Shown: positions 1-8,786, numbered from the stretch's first letter. The stretch is DNA of 37,121 bases from Phycisphaerales bacterium (GCA_019750095.1 JAIEOW010000110.1:1-37121), one strand, 5' to 3'. The notes: a model not told the origin generated them from the sequence alone. Numbers and translations: made by a program.

Positions 1-381
1 GCCAACCCCAATAACTGGCAGCTCGCCGTGCGCGAGGGGCGCGTGATCATGACACTGGATGAGTTTGACTTGTACTCGGTGGGCGGGAGCGTGTCGCTGG
101 CGACGAACAAGTGGAACCACGTCGCCGGGACGTGGGATGGAACGCAGATTCGGCTGTATGTGAACGGCGTTGCGGATGGGTCGCCGGTGAGCCGTGCCGC
201 ACCGATCGGGACGGATACGCGCCCGGTGTACATCGGTGGTCGCAATGGAATGACGGACATCACCAACGGCACGGTGGATGACGTGCGGTTCTACAACCGT
301 GCGTTGACGGCTGACGAGATCGCGGACCTGGCGAAGGTGGCTCCGACATTGACAACGTGGAAAGCAGTCACGCCGCCCTGA
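1..381 (+). CDS. LamG-like (concanavalin A-like) domain protein, C-terminal end
   Basis: The reading frame is open from the first base, so the start lies outside the window. The visible 126 residues form the end of a LamG/laminin G-like jelly-roll domain. The run 'KWNHVAGTWDGTQIRLYVNG' is the typical core strand, and 'GGRNG...GTVDDVRFYNRALTADEI' is the usual last strand and helix of this family. Such domains bind carbohydrate or protein on large secreted planctomycete proteins. The protein stops shortly after the domain with no visible sorting tail. It converges on the pseudopilin operon with a gap of only 12 bases. The fold is clear, but the ligand and the full architecture cannot be seen. 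Confidence 0.85.
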   Translation, partial: ANPNNWQLAVREGRVIMTLDEFDLYSVGGSVSLATNKWNHVAGTWDGTQIRLYVNGVADGSPVSRAAPIGTDTRPVYIGGRNGMTDITNGTVDDVRFYNRALTADEIADLAKVAPTLTTWKAVTPP

Positions 382-393
382 AGCCCGCGGTGC

Positions 394-807
394 TCAATAG
401 GTGAGTGTGGCGACCAGGACCTTGCGGGCGGCGGTGGCGGTCCGGCTGGAGGCGGTGAGGGTGGTGGTGGACCCGGATGTTGAAGTGGTCACCGAGACCT
501 GAGCGGAGCTGATGGTGGGGTCGTTGGCGGCGCTTGCGTCGGCGGAGATGGAGCCGACGGTGCCGTCGCCATCGAGATCGGTGGCGTCGTAGACCTCTTT
601 GAGTGCCATGTGCATGCCGCCCTCGGCGGCGTAGAGCGTGCGAGCGGCATCAACGCGGCGGAGCGTGGTGTCCTGGGGCACTCGGGCGGCGATCACGCTG
701 GCGAGCACGGCGGTCTGGACGAGGACGAGCGCGACGATCACGGCGACGAGGACGCTGCCGGCGTTGCGACGATCGGAACGTGTGCGGTGAAGTGCTTGGC
801 GGGTCAT
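394..807 (-). CDS. PilX/GspK-like minor pseudopilin
   Basis: This is a 137-residue protein and the last gene of the pseudopilin operon. Its start overlaps the stop of the preceding gene by four bases (ATGA), so translation is probably coupled. After a basic leader it has one hydrophobic helix (about residues 17-42), followed by 'AARTLYAAEGGMHMAL', which resembles the post-helix segment of PilX/GspK-type minor pilins. It lacks the Glu at +5 found in the other four pilins here; GspK is known to lack that residue too. It is much shorter than a normal GspK (around 300 residues). It also carries 'DLDGDGTVG', which looks like a calcium-binding loop. A role as a minor tip subunit is inferred from position and helix type. 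Confidence 0.7.
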   Translation of the reverse strand: MTRQALHRTRSDRRNAGSVLVAVIVALVLVQTAVLASVIAARVPQDTTLRRVDAARTLYAAEGGMHMALKEVYDATDLDGDGTVGSISADASAANDPTISSAQVSVTTSTSGSTTTLTASSRTATAARKVLVATLTY

Positions 808-1385
808 GGAGCCCCCGAACCGGAGGCGAGCTCGCGGATGAAGACCTTGGTGCGTAGGGTTTCGGTGATGCCGTTGCGGGTGGCGCTGATGGTGATCTGG
901 ATGCGGCGGAGCGTGGCGATCTGGGGCGCTGAGGGGCTTGCGGGGAGCGCGGTGTTGGTGCTATCAAACCCGAGGAGTGAGAACGTGGTGATATCGGGGG
1001 CGAGCACGGCGCTTGCGACGAGCGAGCCGGAGAGCAGGAGGTTGGTGCCGGAGAGGGAGATGGTGCGTGTCGCGCCGCTGGCGGTGAAGGTGATGGAGCT
1101 CGTGGTCAGGGCTGAGATGCTGGCCTGGTTGCTGCCGGTGGAGCCGGTCTGATCCATGGTGCGGAGTTCGGTGGTGATGCGATCCATGGCGACGGAGAGG
1201 CGATCGGAGAGTTCGGCCCTGGTGGCGGCGCTGTCATAGACGTTCATGCCGCCGCGGACGAGCGTGGCGGAGATGGTGGAGACGATGGCGATGATGACGA
1301 TGGTGGTGATGGCCTCGACCAGCGTGAAGGCGCGCGGGCGATGCCGCGTGAATGGGGGCATGGGGATGGAGTGGCCGCGGATCAT
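804..1385 (-). CDS. GspJ-like pseudopilin (prepilin N-terminal methylation motif)
   Basis: The 193-residue product has a class III prepilin signal: a basic leader, then 'RPRA|FTLVEA' with cleavage expected after Ala19 and Glu at +5. A long hydrophobic helix follows. The next segment, 'RAELSDRLSVAMDRITTELRTM', is typical of GspJ/PulJ minor pseudopilins. The gene overlaps both neighbours by ATGA, which supports the start at 1385. A second Met at residue 9 would give a shorter leader. The product should sit in the inner membrane before assembly into a pseudopilus. The family call is firm; the J assignment relies on order and the helix-following segment. Confidence 0.78.
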   Translation of the reverse strand: MIRGHSIPMPPFTRHRPRAFTLVEAITTIVIIAIVSTISATLVRGGMNVYDSAATRAELSDRLSVAMDRITTELRTMDQTGSTGSNQASISALTTSSITFTASGATRTISLSGTNLLLSGSLVASAVLAPDITTFSLLGFDSTNTALPASPSAPQIATLRRIQITISATRNGITETLRTKVFIRELASGSGAP

Positions 1386-1834
1386 GGCGTGTAGTCGGTG
1401 ACAACGGTGGCGAGAGAGAGCGTGCGTGAGACGGCGTTGCTGCCGGTGAAGGTGACGCTGACGGTGACGGTCTTGAACCCGGTGCCCGCGGCGAAGGACG
1501 GCGGCGGGCCGGTCTCAACGATCGAAACCGTGCGCTGCATGCCGGTGAAGCCGGAGACGGGGTTCTCGGCGGCATAGTTGGCATTGACGACGTATGCGTA
1601 GCCGCGGGTGGGCGAGTGGCGGTCGGCGATGATGTCTTCCAGCCGTTCGCCGGCGAGCCAGCGTGCGCGGTTGACGAGGACGGGATCAACGCGGCGTCGG
1701 GCGGCGTCGCGGAGTGCCCAGAGCATGGAGGGGATGGCGACGGACAGGATGACGATGGCCGCGATGGCCTCGATGAGCGTGAGGCCTCTGCGTCTGGGGG
1801 CGTGAGCAGCGCGATGGACGAGCCGGGTGCTCAT
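1382..1834 (-). CDS. GspI-like pseudopilin
   Basis: This 150-residue prepilin has a leader 'HAPRRRG' followed by 'LTLIEAIAAIVILSVAIPSML', with cleavage expected after Gly17 and Glu at +5. 'RARWLAGERLEDIIADRH' after the helix matches the pattern of GspI/PilV-type minor pseudopilins, which usually carry an 'A..LAE..LE' segment there. It lies 38 bases downstream of the GspH-like gene and overlaps the GspJ-like gene by ATGA. In type II secretion, I and J form a tip complex with K, and the three genes are in exactly that order here. The substrate of the system is unknown. Confidence 0.78.
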   Translation of the reverse strand: MSTRLVHRAAHAPRRRGLTLIEAIAAIVILSVAIPSMLWALRDAARRRVDPVLVNRARWLAGERLEDIIADRHSPTRGYAYVVNANYAAENPVSGFTGMQRTVSIVETGPPPSFAAGTGFKTVTVSVTFTGSNAVSRTLSLATVVTDYTP

Positions 1835-1872
1835 GGGTCGGATATCGGCGATGATTCAGCGGGAAATGAGGG

Positions 1873-2436
1873 TCACCAGGAGATGGTGACGAGGCCGGTT
1901 TCGGCCTGGATGGTGATGGTGACTGCCGAGAAGGTGGCCGCGCCCTGGGAGGCGGTGATGGTGACGGCGGTGTTGGTGGTGAGCGGCGTGCCGCCGGAGT
2001 TCAACGGCCGGCCGAGCCAGTCGAAGCCAACAGTGGTTGTGGACGTTGAGCCATTGATGGTGCCGATGTCGACGCCGGTGAAGAAGCCGCCTTCGGAGGC
2101 GGGGCCGAGGCGCGTGCCGCGCTGGGTGCCGTTGGCCTGGTCGATGATGGAGACGACCGAGCCGCTGAGGGTTTCGGTGTGCAGCGCGGTGTCTGCGGTG
2201 GGATTGAAGGTGACCCAGGCGGCGTTGCCGGTGGCGATGGCGCGTTGCCTGAGCGCGGTGAGATCGGAGGCGAGCACCTGGGCGGCGGCGCGCTGCCTGC
2301 TCTGGTAGGTGGTGCGTGTGCTGGCGATGGCGACGACGCTGATGATGGAGATGACGACGATCATCACGATCAGTTCGATCAACGAGAAACCGCGCCCCGG
2401 GTCCGGGGCGCGGCGATGGAGTGATCGAGCGATCAT
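1873..2436 (-). CDS. GspH-like pseudopilin
   Basis: I place the start at the ATG ending at 2436, giving 187 residues. The open frame runs further upstream, but that extension is Pro/Ser-rich shadow of the preceding gene. The leader 'RAPDPGRG' precedes 'FSLIELIVMIVVISIISVVAI', so cleavage should fall after Gly16. The segment 'AAAQVLASDLTALRQRAIATGNAAWVTFNP' is characteristic of the GspH/FimT pseudopilin domain, where a helix is followed by a first strand of the form 'V.F...'. The gene lies 31 bases after the GspG-like gene. It would form the link between the major pseudopilin and the I-J-K tip. Confidence 0.8.
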   Translation of the reverse strand: MIARSLHRRAPDPGRGFSLIELIVMIVVISIISVVAIASTRTTYQSRQRAAAQVLASDLTALRQRAIATGNAAWVTFNPTADTALHTETLSGSVVSIIDQANGTQRGTRLGPASEGGFFTGVDIGTINGSTSTTTVGFDWLGRPLNSGGTPLTTNTAVTITASQGAATFSAVTITIQAETGLVTISW

Positions 2437-2467
2437 GAAGTGGTCCACGCGAGCGAGACGGAGTTGT

Positions 2468-2896
2468 TTACCAGAGGTGTTCGTTGATGCCGGTGGTGGT
2501 GGAGTTGAGCCAGAAGCGGCCGGTGGCGGCGTCGTAGTTGTACCCGGCGGCACCGGTGACGGGGGGCGTGGTGGCCCAGGTGGCCGCGGCGATGGTGGCG
2601 GAGTTGTTGTAGGGGTTCGCGGGGATGGCTTCCTGCATGACGCCGGTGGAGCCGAAGGTCTGGGTCTGGACGAGGGTCGGGAAGGTTGCGGTGCCGGTGA
2701 GGGCGGAGTTGGCGTAGAAGTTGGCGATGCCGGTGCGAACAGCGCCGAGTGTGGCGCGTGCGGCGGACTCGCGGGCGCGAGAGGTGTAATCGATGTACTT
2801 CGGAATGGCGACACCCGAGAGGATGGCCAGCACAACGATGATGACGATCAACTCGATGAGGGTGAAGGCGCGAGACTGACGAGCTGCTGCGAACAT
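2468..2896 (-). CDS. GspG-like major pseudopilin
   Basis: I choose the ATG ending at 2896 (142 residues) because GGAGAC lies just upstream at a usable spacing. An ATG 24 bases further up has no such site. The leader 'AARQSRA' is followed by '[21 protein letters not shown]' and then '[30 protein letters not shown]', which is the GspG/type IV pilin pattern with a Pro at the end of the first helix segment. The C-terminal part contains '[14 protein letters not shown]', similar to the final strands of GspG-type pilins. A 107-base gap separates it from gspF, the largest in the operon, so an internal promoter is possible. Confidence 0.8.
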   Translation of the reverse strand: MFAAARQSRAFTLIELIVIIVVLAILSGVAIPKYIDYTSRARESAARATLGAVRTGIANFYANSALTGTATFPTLVQTQTFGSTGVMQEAIPANPYNNSATIAAATWATTPPVTGAAGYNYDAATGRFWLNSTTTGINEHLW

Positions 2897-3003
2897 GATC
2901 TTGTCTCCGGGATGGTCCATGAAACAGGGTTCTTACTGGATGACTGATCTGACATCGGTGGAGGAGTAGGTTGACTTGAGGGGTTGAGCGCGAGAGGTCG
3001 CGA

Positions 3004-4212
3004 TCATCCGACAAGTTTCGCCATATCCCACATGGGAAGGAAGATGGCAAGAGCGATAACCAGCACAACACCGGCGATCGCGACGATGAGGACGGGTTCG
3101 ATGATGGTGGAGAGGTTTTTCGCGAGGTGGGTGGTTTCGCGCTCGTAGTGGCGGCTGATGACGCCGCAGAGGCGCGGGATCTCGGCGGACTGCTCGCCGG
3201 CGATGAGCATGCGCTTGGTGAAGGGCGTGAGGTACTTGCAGGTGGAGAGCACGTCGGCGAGTCTGCCGCCGGAGCGCACCTGGGCGATCATGCGCTCAAC
3301 ATCGCGCATGAGCATGGGTCGTCCCGCGGATCGACCGGCGAGATCGAGGCACTCGATGAGCCCCAGACCCGATTGAAGGCCCACGGCAAAGATGCTGGCG
3401 AAGCGGCACATGCCCGCGCCGACAAGGATGCGATTGATGTACGGGATGCGATGCAGGATCGCGTCGAGCAGGAGTCGTCCGGCGGGCCTTGTCCACATGG
3501 CCCAGGCTCCGGCGGCGATGCCGAACGCGCCGAGCAGATAGGCCCACCAGAAGGCCTGCAGCGAGAGCCCGAAGCTCATGAGCAGCTCGGTGAAGACGGG
3601 GAGATCGAGGTTGCGGGACTTGAACATCCCGGCGAACTTGGGAACGACAAACCCCACGAGGAACAGCACCGCGAGCACCAGCACGACGATGACGCAGGTC
3701 GGGTACATCATCGCGCTGCGGACCTGACGGGTCTGTTCCTGGCTTTTCTCGAGCGTATCGGAGAGGTGTTCGAGGACCTTGGAGAGGTTGCCGCTGCGCT
3801 CGGCGGCACGGATCGTCTGGATGTAGACCTCTCCCAGAGCGCGGCGGTGCGAGTCCATGGCGGTGGCGATCTGCTCACCGGACTGGATGCGCTTGGCGAT
3901 GTCGGTGATGATGGCCTTGAGCTTCGGGTCCTGCTCCTGCTGGGCGATCGAGAGCAGACCCTCGGAGATCGGGATGCGGGCCGAGACCATGACGCCGAGC
4001 TGATAGGTGAACTGCGAGAGCGCCCTGGTGCTCACGCGTCCGGAGCTGAACTGGAATGCGAGTCCGGAGCGTGCTTTCTGCACGGTGAGCGGTGTGAGCC
4101 CGAGGGCGGCGACGCGGCGGCATGCGTCGGCGAGACTTGAAGCGGGCGTTGAGCCCCGGCGCTTCATGCCGAGGCGATCGATCGCGACATAGTCGAAGGT
4201 GAGCGCGCTCAT
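3004..4212 (-). CDS. gspF: Type II secretion/type IV pilus inner-membrane protein, GspF/PilC family
   Basis: This is a 402-residue polytopic platform protein of normal family length. It begins with the 'F.Y.A.D..G....G...A' segment typical of GspF. It then shows two repeated T2SSF domains (about residues 65-190 and 265-395), each with the signature of a cytoplasmic helical bundle ending in membrane helices. 'FTYQLGVMVSARIPISEGL' and 'FASIFAVGLQSGLGLIECL' are the equivalent starts of the two repeats. The C-terminus 'IIEPVLIVAIAGVVLVIALAIFLPMWDM' is the usual final helix. The start overlaps the gspE stop by ATGA. It should couple the ATPase to pseudopilin assembly. Confidence 0.92.
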   Translation of the reverse strand: MSALTFDYVAIDRLGMKRRGSTPASSLADACRRVAALGLTPLTVQKARSGLAFQFSSGRVSTRALSQFTYQLGVMVSARIPISEGLLSIAQQEQDPKLKAIITDIAKRIQSGEQIATAMDSHRRALGEVYIQTIRAAERSGNLSKVLEHLSDTLEKSQEQTRQVRSAMMYPTCVIVVLVLAVLFLVGFVVPKFAGMFKSRNLDLPVFTELLMSFGLSLQAFWWAYLLGAFGIAAGAWAMWTRPAGRLLLDAILHRIPYINRILVGAGMCRFASIFAVGLQSGLGLIECLDLAGRSAGRPMLMRDVERMIAQVRSGGRLADVLSTCKYLTPFTKRMLIAGEQSAEIPRLCGVISRHYERETTHLAKNLSTIIEPVLIVAIAGVVLVIALAIFLPMWDMAKLVG

Positions 4213-5915
4213 GCGGCGGACCTCAGTGTCGCGGGGGCGGCGTCATCTGTTTCTGTCGCCTGAACGGCGACGATGCGGGCGATCTCTTCCAGCGTCGTCC
4301 GACCCTGCTGGGCTTTGGTCAGGCCGTCGCGCCACATTTCCTTGAAGCCCTCAGTCACGGCGAAGCGTCGGATCTCGCTGGCGGGAGCGAGCTTGTCGAC
4401 GAGCTTGCGGAGCCCCGGGGAGATGCGCAACACCTCGTACACACCGATGCGCCCGCGCGTGCCCGTGCTGCCACAGCGGGCGCAGCCGGCGCCCTTGACG
4501 AAGCCCTTGGCCGACGGGGTCAGCCCGAAGCGTTCCAGAAGCGCGGCTTCCGGGGTGGATGGGCGCGCACAGTCGGTGCACACGCGTTTCACCAGGCGCT
4601 GGGCGATGACGCTGAGCAGTGCGGCGTTGACGGCAAACGGGGGCACGCCAAGATCGCGCAAGCGCGGGAGAGCACCCGCCGCGTCGTTGGTGTGCAAGCT
4701 TGAGAGCACGAGGTGGCCGGTGAGCGCGGCCTGAACCGAGATTCGGGCGGTCTCTTCGTCGCGGATTTCTCCGACGAAGACGACGTCGGGGTCCTGGCGC
4801 AGGATCGATCGCAGCGCGCCGGCAAAGGTCATGCCGATCTCGCTGTTGACCTGCACCTGGCGGATGAGCGGCATCCGGACCTCGACCGGGTCCTCGATGG
4901 TCATGATGTTCCGGTCGGCGGTGTTCAGGCGTTTGAGCGCGGTGTAGAGGGTGGTGGTCTTTCCCGAGCCCGTGGGGCCGGTGACGAGGATCATGCCATA
5001 GGGCTGCTCGATCGCGGACTCGAAGGAGGCGACTTCTTCGGTCGGGAAGCCGAGCTCGACGAAGCCCCGGATCGAGCCGCTGCTGGCGAGCAGACGCATG
5101 ACGACGTTCTCACCCGTGACGGTGGGGATGAGCGACAGGCGGATGTCGACGGTGCGGCCGTTGTGGGTGAAGCGGATCTTGCCGTCCTGCGGCTTGCGCG
5201 AGACGGTGAGGTCCAGATTGGCCATGACCTTGAGTCGCTGCACCAGTCCGGCGTGCACATCGACCGAGGGGCCTTTGAACGGCTGGAGGGAACCATCGAC
5301 GCGATAGCGCAGGTGCAGCTCGTTCTCGTCGGGGCCGATGTGGATGTCGCTGGCGCCGAGGTCGATGCCTTGGGCGATGATCTGGTTGACCGCGGCGACG
5401 ATCGGTTCTTTGCCGGTGGTCAGAGCTTCAAGCTCAGTTGAGGCGAGCTGCTGTGCCTGAGCGGAGTCGCGAGGTCCTGCGGTCAGGGCATAGGCACGAT
5501 CGATGAGATTGGTCAGCACCCCGGGCTCGACGAGCACCGGTTCGATCTCGCACTTCAGGAGGGTGCGAAGCTGATCGATGGCGCGGAGGTCCAGCGGGTC
5601 GGCCATGCCGACGGTGGCGGTATCGCCGAGGACGAACAGCGGGAATGCGCGAATCGACTCGGCAACTGGCCGCGGGAGCTTCTGGGTGTTGGCAAAGTTG
5701 ATGTCGTAGGAGGTGGGATCAACGAACGGGCACTCGCTGACCCCTGCTCGGATGAGCGCGATGGTGCGGGCATCGACGATGCGCATGTCCGCGAGGGCCT
5801 GAGTGGGCGAGACGCTCCGGGCGGCGGCCTGAGCGCATGCGGCATCGATCTGCTCGCGGGTGGCGAGGCGTTCCTGAAGCAGCGCCGAGAGAACAAAGTC
5901 GTCGTGGCCTCGCAC
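4209..5915 (-). CDS. gspE: GspE/PilB-type secretion ATPase
   Basis: The 568-residue protein is a full-length assembly ATPase. An N-terminal MshEN/GspE-N domain (about 1-130) is followed by the 'GASDIHIGP...LRYRVDG' segment. Walker A 'GPTGSGKT' lies near residues 313-320, the Asp box around 340, and Walker B 'DPDVVFVGEIRDEET' near 375-389. The His box 'LSSLHTNDA' comes next. The four-cysteine zinc site 'CTDC...CARC' is present in the C-terminal part, as in GspE and PilB. The start lies directly against the PilZ gene stop (5915/5916), and its end overlaps gspF. It should power pseudopilus assembly at the inner membrane. No secretin (gspD), gspC or gspL/M gene is in the window. Confidence 0.95.
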   Translation of the reverse strand: MRGHDDFVLSALLQERLATREQIDAACAQAAARSVSPTQALADMRIVDARTIALIRAGVSECPFVDPTSYDINFANTQKLPRPVAESIRAFPLFVLGDTATVGMADPLDLRAIDQLRTLLKCEIEPVLVEPGVLTNLIDRAYALTAGPRDSAQAQQLASTELEALTTGKEPIVAAVNQIIAQGIDLGASDIHIGPDENELHLRYRVDGSLQPFKGPSVDVHAGLVQRLKVMANLDLTVSRKPQDGKIRFTHNGRTVDIRLSLIPTVTGENVVMRLLASSGSIRGFVELGFPTEEVASFESAIEQPYGMILVTGPTGSGKTTTLYTALKRLNTADRNIMTIEDPVEVRMPLIRQVQVNSEIGMTFAGALRSILRQDPDVVFVGEIRDEETARISVQAALTGHLVLSSLHTNDAAGALPRLRDLGVPPFAVNAALLSVIAQRLVKRVCTDCARPSTPEAALLERFGLTPSAKGFVKGAGCARCGSTGTRGRIGVYEVLRISPGLRKLVDKLAPASEIRRFAVTEGFKEMWRDGLTKAQQGRTTLEEIARIVAVQATETDDAAPATLRSAA

Positions 5916-6368
5916 CTAGGCCGCTCCTTTCTCGATGCCGCTCTTGGGTAGCGGTTTGGCCGGGGCGCGACGCGCGGCGTCGAGGATGGCCGCGACCATG
6001 GCCTCATGGACCTCGCCCTGTCCCACGAAGCTGGTGCCGAGCGCATAGATCGGAGCGCGCGCGATCATCGTCGGCCTCTGCACGCGGACGGTCAGTTCGA
6101 CGGGTGGTGCGGAAGAGTTGGGATCTGGAGCGAGGCACACGCGCAGCCGGCATCCGCGTGGAATGAAGACCGCCGACTCGATGTTGATTCCCCCGCGTGA
6201 ACAGTCGGTGATGAATACGTCGATCGCTCCAGACCCGTCTCCAACAGAGCGGGCGAAGGCGACCTGATCGGCATGTTCCTGGGCGATCCGCGCATGGGCC
6301 GGCAAGCGGCATTGGAGCCGCTCGTGCTGACGCACCACAAGCTGATCTGGGGGTTGATTCGTCGGCAT
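5916..6368 (-). CDS. PilZ domain protein, likely cyclic-di-GMP receptor
   Basis: The start chosen is the ATG ending at 6368 (150 residues), which has AAAGG eight bases upstream. The longer open frame runs into the divergent purM leader. The PilZ signature is intact: 'RQHER' (Arg13 and Arg17 of RxxxR) and 'DCSRGG' (Asp55, Ser57, Gly60 of D/NxSxxG). These residues contact cyclic-di-GMP in characterised PilZ domains. The C-terminal segment ends in a Lys-rich tail. As the first gene of the secretion operon, with no gap before gspE, it suggests that cyclic-di-GMP tunes the ATPase or pseudopilus. That regulatory link is inferred from context. Confidence 0.85.
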   Translation of the reverse strand: MPTNQPPDQLVVRQHERLQCRLPAHARIAQEHADQVAFARSVGDGSGAIDVFITDCSRGGINIESAVFIPRGCRLRVCLAPDPNSSAPPVELTVRVQRPTMIARAPIYALGTSFVGQGEVHEAMVAAILDAARRAPAKPLPKSGIEKGAA

Positions 6369-6571
6369 GTCCGGACCTTTGTGCGTCTGAGAACGCCCAG
6401 TGGCTATCGACCAAGGCAAATCAGCCAATGACTTCCGAAGCCCACACGGGCGTTGATTCCTGCTCTGGTAGTCGAAAAGAACTGTGCGGGGGCACTGTGG
6501 GTGGGATTCTCGGACGTGCGGGGTGGCCCGTGCCGATCGTTCGGATCGCGTCGGGGTCGGTATGCTTGAGC

Positions 6572-7732
6572 ATGTCCAGATCTGCACCGGCCAAAACCGC
6601 CAAGCTGACGTACGCCGACGCAGGCGTGAACCTTATTGAGAAGGACACCTTTACCGAGTCGCTGGAATCGATCATGCGCCGGACCCAGGGGCCGCGGGTG
6701 ATCCGCAATCCCGGCGGGTTCGCGGGTCTGTTCCGATTGGATTACAACCAGAAGCTGTTTGCGCGGAACTACAAAGACCCGGTGCTCGTGGCCTGCACCG
6801 ACGGGTGCGGGACCAAGGTCAAGCTCGCCAGCCAGGTGGGCAAGTTCGACACCATCGGGATCGACCTTGTGGCGATGAACGTGAACGACATGGCGGTGCA
6901 GGGGGCCGAGCCGCTGTTCTTTCTGGATTACATCGCCGTGGGCAAGGTCGATTCGCGGATGCTCACGGACATTGTCAAAGGGGTCGCGGAGGGGTGCAAG
7001 CAGGCGGGGTGTGCGCTGATCGGTGGCGAGACGGCGGAGATGCCCGATGTGTATGACGTCGGTCCGCCGCCGGACTTTGATCTGGCCGGCTTTGCCGTGG
7101 GTGTGGTGGAGCTGGAACGCGCGGTGGATTCCGGGCGTGTGGAAGCGGGAGACATCGTGCTCGGGTTGTCTTCCAGCGGGGTGCATAGCAACGGCTATTC
7201 GCTTGTGCGCAAGATCGTCGCGAGCGCGGGGCTGGATCTTGGGGCGGTGTATGACGAGCTGTTGCCGACGCCGCGCGGCAAGCGCGGCAAGGTGAGCAAG
7301 AAAGCGGCAGGCAGCGGCGCCGCCCACGCCGCTCCGACTCTGGGCGAGGTGCTGCTCACACCTACGCGCATTTATGCCGGGACGATCTCGAAGCTGCTGC
7401 GGCAGTACCGGGTGAAGAAAGTTGTCAGTGGAATGGCCCACATCACCGGCAGCGGGATGGTCGGAAACCTCGAGCGGGCTCTGCACAAGAAGGTCGACGC
7501 GGTGATTGATCGCAAGAGCTGGCCCATGCCGCCGCTGTTTGCGTTTCTGCAAGCCCACGGCGGGGTGGACACCGAGGAGATGTATCGTGTGTTCAACATG
7601 GGCATCGGGTACACGCTGATCGTGCGCCCGACGTTCGCCGAGAGCGTGAAGGAACGGCTGGAAAAGCTTGGCGAGACGGTCCACGTCATCGGCAGCGTTG
7701 TCAAGGGCAAGGGCGAAGTCCGCTGGGCCTGA
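6572..7732 (+). CDS. purM: Phosphoribosylformylglycinamidine cyclo-ligase (AIR synthetase)
   Basis: PurM closes the imidazole ring of aminoimidazole ribotide with ATP, a step of purine synthesis in the cytoplasm. I take the ATG at 6572 (386 residues), because the family's conserved start 'LTYADAGVNLIEKDTF' follows it closely; upstream frame adds unrelated sequence. Recognisable motifs are 'NPGGFAGLF', 'DGCGTKVKLA', 'GIDLVAMNVNDMAVQGAEPLFFLDY', 'ALIGGETAEMPDVY' and 'LSSSGVHSNGYSLVRK'. A lysine- and alanine-rich insert (around residues 230-250) separates the two domains and seems to be local. It is divergent from the PilZ operon and lies 25 bases ahead of lgt, so the two probably share a transcript. 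Confidence 0.95.
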   Translation: MSRSAPAKTAKLTYADAGVNLIEKDTFTESLESIMRRTQGPRVIRNPGGFAGLFRLDYNQKLFARNYKDPVLVACTDGCGTKVKLASQVGKFDTIGIDLVAMNVNDMAVQGAEPLFFLDYIAVGKVDSRMLTDIVKGVAEGCKQAGCALIGGETAEMPDVYDVGPPPDFDLAGFAVGVVELERAVDSGRVEAGDIVLGLSSSGVHSNGYSLVRKIVASAGLDLGAVYDELLPTPRGKRGKVSKKAAGSGAAHAAPTLGEVLLTPTRIYAGTISKLLRQYRVKKVVSGMAHITGSGMVGNLERALHKKVDAVIDRKSWPMPPLFAFLQAHGGVDTEEMYRVFNMGIGYTLIVRPTFAESVKERLEKLGETVHVIGSVVKGKGEVRWA

Positions 7733-7757
7733 ACGGCCTGCCAAGGGGTCTTGCACC

Positions 7758-8786
7758 ATGTGGTTTCACACGCTTAGCCCGTTTCTCGTGCGATTTACCG
7801 AGAGCTTCGGCATCCGGTGGTACGGCTTGTCGTATGTCGCCGGGTTCATCATCGCGTACTTCACGATGAAGTGGATGGCGCGGCGCGGGCTGACGCTGAT
7901 TCCCGGCGATCGGGTGACCGACGCGCTCATGTGGCTGGTGCTCGGGACGCTTGCCGGCGGCCGACTGGGTTATTGCCTCGTGTATGACCGGGCTCTGCTG
8001 ACGATGGTCACGGATACGCCGCCCTGGTGGGGGGTGCTCGCGATCAATCACGGAGGGATGGCCAGCCACGGAGCCGTGGTCGGGCTGATTCTCGCGTGCT
8101 GGCGGATCGGCCGCGGGTGGCGGGATGATCGCGGGGTGGTCGTCGGGCGGTGCTCATGGCTGCACGTGATGGATATCGCGGCGTTGTGTGCGCCGATCGG
8201 CGTGTTTTTAGGTCGAATCGCGAACTTCATCAATGGCGAGCTGCTCGGGCGGATCGTCGCCGCTCCGGGCGAATCCGCACCGTGGTGGAGCGTGAAGTAC
8301 CCGCAGGAGCTTGCGCTCCCGGCGTCGCAGCTCCGCCAGACGCCGGAGCAGTGGGGGAAGATCGAGGCGCTGGCGATGCAGGCCGCGCCGGGGCGGACGG
8401 TTTCCGAAGGCATCGACGTGCTGATCCAGAACGCCGGGAAGTACGCCGAGCAGTTAAGGCCGCTGGTCGCTGCCCGCGCGCCGAGCCAGATCGTGCAGGC
8501 GATCTGCGAGGGGCTCTTGCTCGGGGTGATCATGTGGGTGGTGTGGATGAAGCCCCGCAAGCCGGGCGTGATCGCGGGCGTGTTTCTGCTGGGGTATGGC
8601 CTGCAGCGGATCGGGACAGAGCTTGTGCGCCTGCCCGATGCGCACCTGAAGGTACCAAAGCCCCTTGGGCTGACGTATGGGCAATGGCTGAGCGTGGCGA
8701 TCATCGCGATCGGGATCACGGTGATCATCGCGGCCTCACGCGGTGCGGCGGCGAAGATGGGCGGATGGCGCACGCTGGCGAAGTGA
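7758..8786 (+). CDS. lgt: Prolipoprotein diacylglyceryl transferase
   Basis: Lgt moves diacylglycerol from phosphatidylglycerol to the lipobox cysteine of prolipoproteins in the inner membrane. The start at 7758 gives 342 residues, with AAGGGG about nine bases upstream. The family opening 'SFGIRWYGLSYVAGFIIAY', the 'NHGGMASHGAVVGL' segment and the signature 'GRIANFINGELLGR' are all present. An insert of about 75 residues, lying between the signature and 'EGLLLGVIMWVVW', makes the protein longer than the E. coli enzyme (about 290); such inserts appear in other planctomycete Lgt proteins as far as I recall. The small lipoprotein near 18133 could be a substrate. Confidence 0.95.
   Translation: MWFHTLSPFLVRFTESFGIRWYGLSYVAGFIIAYFTMKWMARRGLTLIPGDRVTDALMWLVLGTLAGGRLGYCLVYDRALLTMVTDTPPWWGVLAINHGGMASHGAVVGLILACWRIGRGWRDDRGVVVGRCSWLHVMDIAALCAPIGVFLGRIANFINGELLGRIVAAPGESAPWWSVKYPQELALPASQLRQTPEQWGKIEALAMQAAPGRTVSEGIDVLIQNAGKYAEQLRPLVAARAPSQIVQAICEGLLLGVIMWVVWMKPRKPGVIAGVFLLGYGLQRIGTELVRLPDAHLKVPKPLGLTYGQWLSVAIIAIGITVIIAASRGAAAKMGGWRTLAK

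Noticed and set aside
2437..2835. N-terminal extension of the GspH-like gene
   Set aside because: The extension is Pro/Ser-rich and overlaps the GspG-like gene in another frame; a prepilin signal begins cleanly at the later ATG.
6404..7759. A 451-residue open frame antisense to purM
   Set aside because: It is His/Arg/Pro-rich, with no domain pattern, and lies across a well-defined purM gene.
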